A program made the position numbers and the translations under genes. This document shows positions 58,549 through 64,000 of a DNA stretch of 64,000 nt, piece by piece. The notes under the pieces are model-generated. The model was not told where the DNA came from. It was given only the letters and a program-made list of their open reading frames with translations, and made no database searches. The DNA lies in assembly GCF_020991005.1 (NCBI RefSeq), contig NZ_JAJLLW010000005.1, forward strand, positions 306,692 through 370,691, written 5' to 3'. Within the stretch, counting starts at the first letter, position 1. The number at the start of each line of letters is the position of its first letter. This stretch comes from Halomonas sp. CUBES01 (GTDB taxonomy: Bacteria; Pseudomonadota; Gammaproteobacteria; Pseudomonadales; Halomonadaceae).

Positions 58549-58947
58549 TCACTCGTCCGGGTGAAACTCCAGTGCCACCGAGTTGATGCAGTAACGCAAG
58601 CCGGTGCTCTGGGGAGGGCCGTCAGGAAAGACGTGACCCAGGTGGGCATCGCAGTGGGAGCACACCACCTCGGTGCGCACCATGCCATGGGAGCCGTCCT
58701 GGTGTTCCTCGACGCAATGACTGCCCAGCGGGCGGTCAAAGCTGGGCCAGCCGCATCCGGCGTCAAACTTGTGCTCGTTCTCGAACAAGGGGGCATGGCA
58801 GCACACGCAGTGGTAGATGCCTTGCTTGTCGCTGACCTGATAATCACCGGTGAACGGTCGTTCGGTGCCTTTTTCGCGAGTCACGCGGTATTGCTCCGGG
58901 GTGAGCTGTTCTTGCCACTGATCCGGGGATTTCTCGATTTTTGCCAT
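58549..58947 (-). CDS. msrB: Methionine-R-sulfoxide reductase MsrB
   Basis: MsrB reduces the R-isomer of methionine sulfoxide in proteins, using thioredoxin. The 132-residue protein has the two zinc CxxC pairs (CVCCHAP and [15 protein letters not shown]) and the catalytic Cys in [18 protein letters not shown] precedes ATG 58947; the in-frame extension to 59034 is dismissed. It is monocistronic, with a hairpin before the chemoreceptor gene it converges on. Confidence 0.96.
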   Translation of the reverse strand: MAKIEKSPDQWQEQLTPEQYRVTREKGTERPFTGDYQVSDKQGIYHCVCCHAPLFENEHKFDAGCGWPSFDRPLGSHCVEEHQDGSHGMVRTEVVCSHCDAHLGHVFPDGPPQSTGLRYCINSVALEFHPDE

Positions 58948-59061
58948 GGGGGTCTCCTCTCCCGCTGAAATCTCGCTGGCTGATTCCATCACTGCCAATG
59001 ACAGTGATGGTCTGCCTGAGTTCAGGATGCGCAATATTGAGCAAAATCGCCAGCCTTGCCG

Positions 59062-60648
59062 TTATACGCTTGCCGCGCCGCCGTTGCTCCGGGGGTCATG
59101 AGCGCTTTCAATCAGCCCGTCAGGGTGATGCACGATGCCCCCTGCATGGCCCATGGAATCGCTGAACGGCTCATCGAGGACTTCCACATCGTGGCCTGCG
59201 GTCTTCAGCGCCGCTACCAGCTCGTCATCGAAGCGATCTTCGAGCTTGAGGTTCATGCTGGACTCGCCCCAGGTGCGGCCCAACAGCCAGCGCGGCGCGC
59301 TGACCGCCTGCTGCAGCGGCATGTGATGAAACGCGTAGCGCGAGAACACAGCGGCCTGGGTCTGCGGCTGCCCCTCGCCGCCCATGGTGCCGTAGACCAT
59401 GGTGCGCCCATCGCGGAACCGGGCCAGCGCCGGATTGAGCGTATGGAATGGTTTGCGTCCCGGGGCGAGTCCACGCAGCGCCTCGGGGTCGAGGGAGAAG
59501 CTGATACCACGGTTTTGCCACAGCACGCCGCTTTCCGGCAGCACCACGCCGCTGCCGAATTCCCAGTAGATGCTCTGGATAAAGCTGACCGCCCGGCCCT
59601 GGTTATCCACCGTGCCCATCCAGATGGTATCGCCTTTTTCGGCCTGATGGGGCCAGGGTAGCGCCTGGGAAGCGTCGATTTGCGCAGCCTCGGCGTCAAT
59701 TCGTTCGTCGCTGAGCAACGCCTGGAGCGAGCCGGGGACACGCGCCGGGTCAGTCACGTACTGGTCGCGCAGCATGAAGGCGCGCTTGGTGGCCTCGATC
59801 ACCCCGTGCAGATGACCAAACCCATTGGGCTCGGCGGCTTTCAGGCGTTCGTAAATGGCAATGATCATCAGCGACGCCATGCCCTGGGTGGGGGCCGGCA
59901 GGTTGTAGACACTGGCATCGGCCAGGCTGACTTCGAGCGGCGTGACGCGCTGGGCGCGGTAAGTGTTAAAGTCGCTCAACCGCAGCGGACTGCCCAGGCC
60001 TTCGAGGTCGCTGGCCATGCTGGCGGCCAGCGCGCCGCGATAGAAATCATCCAGCCCGGCGGTGGCCAACTGATTCAGCGTCGCGGCCAGACGTGGTTGG
60101 CGCAGGCGTTCGCCTTCGCGTGGGGCCTTGCCGTTCACCAGCAGCGCTTCGCTGAAGCCGGGGCTTTGCGATAGCCGTTCAAGGTGCTTGGCGGTCAGGG
60201 TTTCCTGGCTCTTGGTTACCGCCACGCCGTTTTGGGCATGGCCGATGGCATCGGCGAGCAGGGTGGGCAACGGCATGGCCGGCCCCCAGTCGGCGGCGAC
60301 GGACAGCGCTTCCTGCCAACCGCTGACCGTGCCGCCCATGGTGAGAGCGGCCTTGGGGCCGCGCTCGGGAATCTGCGTTTCGCCGGCATAGAAATCCGCG
60401 TTGGCCAGACCCGCGGCGGGGCCGCAGGCGTCGATGGCCACCGGTGCCTTGCCGGGCTCGTGGATTAACCAGAAACCATCGCCGCCCAGGGCATTCATGT
60501 GCGGGTAAGCCACGGCAATGGTCGCGGCAGCGGCGACCATGGCCTCGACGGCGTTACCACCTTGCTTGAGGATGTCGCGTCCGGCGCTGGCGGCGAGGTG
60601 GTGCGGTGCGACACAGCTGCCGCCGTAGCTACGTTGGGTATGAAGCAT
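59062..60648 (-). CDS. Gamma-glutamyltransferase-like amidohydrolase (HpxW-like)
   Basis: A 528-residue Ntn-hydrolase of the GGT superfamily that self-cleaves before its catalytic threonine, T341 in GDTIWMGTVDNQGRAVSF; classical GGT reads TTHFS at this point. The N-terminal NAVEAMVAAAATIAVAYPHMNALGGDGFW and the FGSGVVLPESGVLWQN loop are conserved. There is no signal peptide, so it is cytoplasmic, unlike secreted GGT; this and the sequence favour the group containing oxamate amidohydrolase HpxW. It is the last gene of the TRAP operon, 30 bp after dctM, so its substrate may enter through that transporter. AAGGA precedes the ATG. Confidence 0.85.
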   Translation of the reverse strand: MLHTQRSYGGSCVAPHHLAASAGRDILKQGGNAVEAMVAAAATIAVAYPHMNALGGDGFWLIHEPGKAPVAIDACGPAAGLANADFYAGETQIPERGPKAALTMGGTVSGWQEALSVAADWGPAMPLPTLLADAIGHAQNGVAVTKSQETLTAKHLERLSQSPGFSEALLVNGKAPREGERLRQPRLAATLNQLATAGLDDFYRGALAASMASDLEGLGSPLRLSDFNTYRAQRVTPLEVSLADASVYNLPAPTQGMASLMIIAIYERLKAAEPNGFGHLHGVIEATKRAFMLRDQYVTDPARVPGSLQALLSDERIDAEAAQIDASQALPWPHQAEKGDTIWMGTVDNQGRAVSFIQSIYWEFGSGVVLPESGVLWQNRGISFSLDPEALRGLAPGRKPFHTLNPALARFRDGRTMVYGTMGGEGQPQTQAAVFSRYAFHHMPLQQAVSAPRWLLGRTWGESSMNLKLEDRFDDELVAALKTAGHDVEVLDEPFSDSMGHAGGIVHHPDGLIESAHDPRSNGGAASV

Positions 60649-60678
60649 GATGGATCCTTTTATTATTGAGCCCGTTGA

Positions 60679-62004
60679 CTACCAGCCAATGGCGTCGGGT
60701 AGCCAGGTGGCAATGCCGGGAAATAGTACCACCATGGCAATGGCAATAAACTGCAAGGCGATAAACGGTAACACGCCGAGGTAAATGTCCAGCGTTGTCA
60801 CCCCTTTGGGAGCGACGCCTTTCAGGAAAAACAGCGACCAGCCAAAGGGCGGCGTCAAGAACGAGGTCTGCAGCACCAGGCCGACGAGGATGCCGAGCCA
60901 TACCAGGTCGACGCCTAGCTGAATGAAAAACGGCAAAAATAGCGGCAGGGCAATATAGCTGATCTCGATCCATTCGAGGAAAAAGCCGAGAATGAACATC
61001 AGCAGCAACATGAACAGCAGGGCGCCTATCTCGCCGCCGGGTACCCACTCGAACAGGCGAGCCACCAGGTGCTCACCGCCTAGTCCACGAAACGCCAGAC
61101 CAAACACCTGCGCGCTGATCAGGATGAAAAACACCATCGCGGAAATGATCAGGGTGGCCTTGGCGACCTCATTGAGTAAGTGAAGGGTAAGCCGCCCGGA
61201 GCAGGCGACAAATACCAGGGCGCCCAGCGCCCCCATGGCCGCCGCCTCGGTAGGTGCGGCAATGCCGCCGATGATCGAGCCGAGCACAGCCACGACGAGC
61301 CCCACCGGCGGGCCCACGACCACGATGACCTTGCGCAGCAGCTGTGACTTGCTCAGCTGCGCGCGTTCCTCGGCTGGGATGGGCGGCATCAAATGCGGTT
61401 TCCAGGCCGCCAGAGCGAGAATTGCCATCATGTACACCGCCGCCAGGGTCAGCCCTGGGAGCATGGCAGCGGCAAACATGGTGCCCACCGACTCACCGAG
61501 GATTTCCGCCAGCAGAATAAGCACCAGGCTGGGCGGAATAATCTGCCCCAGGGTGCCGGAGGCGCAGATCATGCCGCAGGCGAGCGCTTTGGGGTAGCCC
61601 CGGAGCAGCAGGGTGGGCAGCGTGAGCAGTCCAAGCGTGACAATGGTGGCACCGACGATGCCCGTGGCCGCCCCGAGCAGCACGCCGACGAAGATGATCG
61701 CCACGCCCATACCACCCGAAACACTGCCGAAAAGGTGGCCGACCACGTCGATCAACTCATCGGCGAGCTTGGATTTTTCGAGCATCACGCCCATGAAGAC
61801 GAACAGCGGAATCGCCATGAAGGTGTAGTTGGTCACCACGCCATAGATACGCGACGGCAGCAGGTTGAACAGCATCGGGCCAAAGCCGATGAAGCCAAAC
61901 ACGAACGCGGTCGTCGCGATGCTGATCGCCACCGGTATGCCAATCAGCAGCATGACGAAAAAGGCCCCGATCATGCCGATCGCGAGCCATTCATTTAAAG
62001 ACAT
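60679..62004 (-). CDS. dctM: TRAP transporter large permease DctM
   Basis: The ion-transporting membrane subunit of a tripartite TRAP importer (DctPQM), using the Na+ or H+ gradient. The 441-residue protein has about 12 membrane segments and typical motifs: LLIGIPVAISIATTAF, FMAIPLFVFMGVMLEKSKLADELIDV, GASTGTLGQIIPPSLVLI-type (ICASGTLGQIIPPSLVLILLAEI), and a C-terminal LQTSFLTPPFGWSLFFLKGVAPKGVTTLDIYLGVLPF. It begins three bases after the dctQ stop. It supplies transport for the operon ending in the GGT-like enzyme. Confidence 0.96.
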   Translation of the reverse strand: MSLNEWLAIGMIGAFFVMLLIGIPVAISIATTAFVFGFIGFGPMLFNLLPSRIYGVVTNYTFMAIPLFVFMGVMLEKSKLADELIDVVGHLFGSVSGGMGVAIIFVGVLLGAATGIVGATIVTLGLLTLPTLLLRGYPKALACGMICASGTLGQIIPPSLVLILLAEILGESVGTMFAAAMLPGLTLAAVYMMAILALAAWKPHLMPPIPAEERAQLSKSQLLRKVIVVVGPPVGLVVAVLGSIIGGIAAPTEAAAMGALGALVFVACSGRLTLHLLNEVAKATLIISAMVFFILISAQVFGLAFRGLGGEHLVARLFEWVPGGEIGALLFMLLLMFILGFFLEWIEISYIALPLFLPFFIQLGVDLVWLGILVGLVLQTSFLTPPFGWSLFFLKGVAPKGVTTLDIYLGVLPFIALQFIAIAMVVLFPGIATWLPDAIGW

Positions 62005-62007
62005 AGG

Positions 62008-62517
62008 TCAGTCACCTTGTGCGGGAATCGCCAGCGCATTGCGCAGCGCATGAGCCAGCCCTTGCAGTGCCAGCAGGGTGAAGCCAAACGGGAGAAAGGC
62101 TTTCAGCAGCCAGCGCCAGGGGAGGCCGCCGGGGTTGGGTGAAGCCTCCCCACGGCCAAACGACTGGGCGACCCAGGGAAGCGTCAGCCAGGCAATGTAT
62201 AGCCCCATCACCAGCAGTGTGAGGCCGCCCAGCACTTCGATGGTTCGTTTCACGGCGACCGGGAAGTGCTCGTAAAACACATCGACCCGAACCTGTTCGC
62301 CATTGAGCAGTAGGTACGCCATGCCAAACAGGGCGATGGGCGAGATCAGGTGCCATTGCAGCTCCTGCAGCCATACCGCACCGATATCGAACAGGTAGCG
62401 CAGCAAGACATCGCTGGCGACCATGAAAACCAGCACCACGCAGGTCCAGGCGGCGCTCCGGCCAAATAGCCGGACCAGCGCCTCGATGCCGTAAACCAGG
62501 TTTTCGACGGCTCGCAT
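62008..62517 (-). CDS. dctQ: TRAP transporter small permease DctQ
   Basis: The small membrane subunit of the TRAP importer, four predicted membrane segments in 169 residues. The LRYLFDIGAVWLQELQWHLISPIALFGMAYLLLNGEQVRVDVFYEHFP block (about 40-87) is diagnostic for DctQ. The dctP stop and this ATG are one base apart, and dctM follows three bases after its stop, so all three are coupled. Confidence 0.95.
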   Translation of the reverse strand: MRAVENLVYGIEALVRLFGRSAAWTCVVLVFMVASDVLLRYLFDIGAVWLQELQWHLISPIALFGMAYLLLNGEQVRVDVFYEHFPVAVKRTIEVLGGLTLLVMGLYIAWLTLPWVAQSFGRGEASPNPGGLPWRWLLKAFLPFGFTLLALQGLAHALRNALAIPAQGD

Positions 62518-62518
62518 A

Positions 62519-63622
62519 TCAGACTCCGATGATATCGCTTAGCCAGGCGCGCTCGCTGGCACCTGCCCAGCGATCGTGCTTGGCTTTAAAGGCCATGTAG
62601 CTGTCGTGAATCTTGCGTACCGCCGGGTCGGCGTTCGCCTCGGTTTCGAGGGTATCCAGGGTGGCCTCGCGCAGCGCATTGACGATGGGTTCAGGTAGTT
62701 GGTTGGCGATAACGCCGTGGTTGTCGACAAGGTCGGTGAGGGCTTCGCCGTTCACGGCTTCGGACCAGGTCAGGCTTTCAAGGCAGGCCGCCATGCACGC
62801 CGAGCGCACGATCATCTGCAGGTCGGTCGGCAGGCTGTCCCAGTGGGATTTGGATATCAGCAGCTCGCCGGTGGTGGAAGGCTCGTGCCAGCCGGTGGTG
62901 TAGTAGTACTTGGCGGCATCCTGAAGCCCCATGCGACGGTCCTGGTAGGGGCCGACGAATTCGGCGGCGTCGATCACGCCGCGCTCCAGCGCCGGGAAGA
63001 TCTCGCCGCCCGGCAGTACGCGGGCATCCACGCCCAGCGAGGCGTAGACCTTGCCGGCCAAGCCGGGCACGCGCATGCGCAGCCCCTCAAGCTGGCTGAT
63101 CTCCTCGATGGGTTCGCGGAACCAGCCGGTCATCTGTACGCCGGTATTGTTGAGGGGGAAGGCGACCATACCGAAGGGTTCGTAGAGCGCGTGCCACAGT
63201 TCAAGGCCGCCGCCGTGGTAAAGCCATGCCATATGGCCCATGAAGCTCATGCCGAAGGGGACGGTCGTGAAATACTGCGCGGCAAAGGTGGTGCCCGACC
63301 AGAAATAGCTGTTGGCCGCGTTCATTTCGATCGTGCTGCTCTGCACGGCCTCGAAGCCTTCAAGCGCCGGAATTAGCTCGCCGGCGGCGAAATGCTGAAT
63401 GGCCAGGCGCCCACCGGACATGGCGTTGATTTTCTCGATGACATCGGTGGGGCTGCCCGGCCCTTCGACATAGAAGGGGGATCCTGGCCCGTAAGCGTTG
63501 GTCATTCGCCAGTTGAAGGTTTCAGACGACTGGGCGCGTGCAATGGAGGGGGCTCCCAATACCAGCCCGGCAGTAGAGGAAACGGCAGCGGTGGTCAGGA
63601 ACTTGCGGCGTGTGAAGGTCAT
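62519..63622 (-). CDS. dctP: TRAP transporter substrate-binding protein DctP (TakP-like)
   Basis: The periplasmic substrate-binding subunit of the TRAP importer. The 367-residue precursor starts MTFTRRKFLTTAAVSSTAGL, a twin-arginine (Tat) signal cleaved near ARA-QS, unusual for TRAP binding proteins but found in the TakP-like group. The mature protein has GWFREPIEEISQLEGLRMRVPGLAGKVYASLG with the carboxylate-binding Arg, and LPGGEIFPALERGVIDAAEFVGPY. TakP relatives bind 2-oxo acids or lactate with calcium; the specific substrate is unknown. GAGGTGCCCT supports ATG 63622. It is the first gene of dctPQM-GGT. Confidence 0.93.
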   Translation of the reverse strand: MTFTRRKFLTTAAVSSTAGLVLGAPSIARAQSSETFNWRMTNAYGPGSPFYVEGPGSPTDVIEKINAMSGGRLAIQHFAAGELIPALEGFEAVQSSTIEMNAANSYFWSGTTFAAQYFTTVPFGMSFMGHMAWLYHGGGLELWHALYEPFGMVAFPLNNTGVQMTGWFREPIEEISQLEGLRMRVPGLAGKVYASLGVDARVLPGGEIFPALERGVIDAAEFVGPYQDRRMGLQDAAKYYYTTGWHEPSTTGELLISKSHWDSLPTDLQMIVRSACMAACLESLTWSEAVNGEALTDLVDNHGVIANQLPEPIVNALREATLDTLETEANADPAVRKIHDSYMAFKAKHDRWAGASERAWLSDIIGV

Positions 63623-63699
63623 AGGGCACCTCGTGGTGGCAGTCGATGAGTAAGTGTTGTCCCACTGAGGTGTTAGCAATCGGCGTGCCATAAAATCGA

Positions 63700-63716
63700 T
63701 TTTATTTAAAATAAAA
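63700..63716. promoter_or_regulatory. AT-rich palindrome upstream of the dctPQM operon
   Basis: TTTTATTT and AAATAAAA form a perfect 8-bp inverted repeat around a single A, 78-94 bp upstream of the dctP ATG, in otherwise GC-rich DNA. It is a likely regulator site (IclR- or GntR-type operators are often of this kind), but the regulator is not in the window. Confidence 0.45.
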
Positions 63717-63868
63717 GATTTTTGCCGCCGTTGTCGCTTGTTACCCGTGGTTAATCGATGGTTCTTGCACTAGCGTCGCGCAGCCTGCGGCGGTAAGCGC
63801 ACTGCTTTGAGGCATTGGGCGGCAGGTCGGCTTGGTGCTGAGAAAGCGGGGAAGGTGATGCGGACTAC

Positions 63869-63897
63869 TTGACAGGTTAATGGGGTCTGGGTAATAT
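63869..63897 (+). promoter_or_regulatory. Consensus sigma70 promoter of tRNA-Glu
   Basis: A perfect TTGACA (63869-63874) and TAATAT (63892-63897) separated by exactly 17 bp, 29 bp before the tRNA starts. The GC-rich ACGCGCC discriminator that follows is typical of stringently controlled stable-RNA promoters. Confidence 0.9.
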
Positions 63898-63925
63898 ACG
63901 CGCCACCTCGACGAGGCAAAGCGAC

Positions 63926-64000
63926 GTCCCATTCGTCTAGTGGTCCAGGACACCGCCCTTTCACGGCGGTAACAGGGGTTCGAACCCCCTATGGGACGCC
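63926..64000 (+). tRNA. gltT: tRNA-Glu (anticodon UUC), final A of CCA cut by window edge
   Basis: Cloverleaf is complete: acceptor GTCCCAT/ATGGGAC, anticodon stem CCGCC/GGCGG with loop CTTTCAC (anticodon TTC at 63960-63962), T-arm AGGGGTTCGAACCCCCT, discriminator G, then CC of an encoded CCA whose A would be base 64001. It is almost identical to E. coli tRNA-Glu. It is a substrate of MnmA and TrmA, both encoded in this window, and has its own strong promoter; further tRNAs may follow outside. Confidence 0.97.

Larger units (their letters stand above)
63623..63925. other. Intergenic region between dctP and tRNA-Glu
   Basis: About 300 bp with no credible gene. It holds the dctP leader, an AT-rich palindrome (63700-63716), and the tRNA-Glu promoter (63869-63897), all listed separately. 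The part from 63720 to 63868 shows nothing recognisable. Confidence 0.5.

Overview
This window is about 64 kb of high-GC gammaproteobacterial chromosome. Gene content and order suggest a halophile of the Oceanospirillales, most likely Halomonadaceae (Halomonas or a relative). The pointers are monomeric NADP isocitrate dehydrogenase, the 180-kDa NAD glutamate dehydrogenase, a GH13_18 sugar phosphorylase of a type known from marine and halophilic bacteria, TRAP transport, and a Pseudomonas-like gene order. The genus is an inference; no rRNA is present. Almost everything is core genome. I see no integrase, transposase, insertion sequence, CRISPR array, prophage, or defence or secondary-metabolite cluster.

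Layout. (1) 1-3.9 kb: nickel ABC importer genes nikABC (minus, nikC cut by the window edge) diverge from nikR across a textbook NikR operator; a SlyD-like peptidyl-prolyl isomerase converges on nikR. (2) 4.0-7.1 kb: a small membrane protein, a SlyB-type lipoprotein and isocitrate lyase aceA. (3) 7.1-13.2 kb: a minus-strand block with a GNAT enzyme, ribosomal oxygenase roxA, purB, hflD, mnmA, nudJ and rluE. (4) 13.4-26.0 kb: icd (monomeric type) diverges from rluE, followed by clpS, clpA, infA, bpt, aat, ftsK, lolA and rarA. Regions 2-4 keep an order I recall from Pseudomonas and, in pieces, from E. coli. They join the isocitrate branch point (aceA and icd) with a complete N-degron module (bpt and aat make degrons, ClpS-ClpA reads them). 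(5) 26.1-38.4 kb: a hemerythrin-fold protein that has lost most metal ligands, murI, trmA, gdhB, pyrD, rmf, rlmKL, a glutaredoxin-like protein and a WGR-like small protein. (6) 38.5-46.8 kb: pdxB, htpX, alaA, a circularly permuted GTPase, a split YeeE/YedE sulfur transporter, a DsbG-like protein and the GH13_18 phosphorylase. (7) 46.9-56.1 kb: a tightly packed operon nrdR-ribD-ribBX-ribH-nusB-thiL-pgpA, followed by a DUF945 gene and an AsrA-like Lon protease. (8) 56.3-64 kb: an Aer-like PAS chemoreceptor, msrB, a TRAP transporter operon (dctPQM) with a gamma-glutamyltransferase-like amidohydrolase, and tRNA-Glu at the right edge with a consensus sigma70 promoter.

No convincing new multi-gene system was found. 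The observations most worth checking are the degenerate hemerythrin, the paired AACGTT elements between the GH13_18 gene and nrdR, the TRAP-amidohydrolase operon with its AT-rich palindrome, the stem-loop after lon, and the riboflavin operon, which has a degenerate RibA half and lacks riboflavin synthase.
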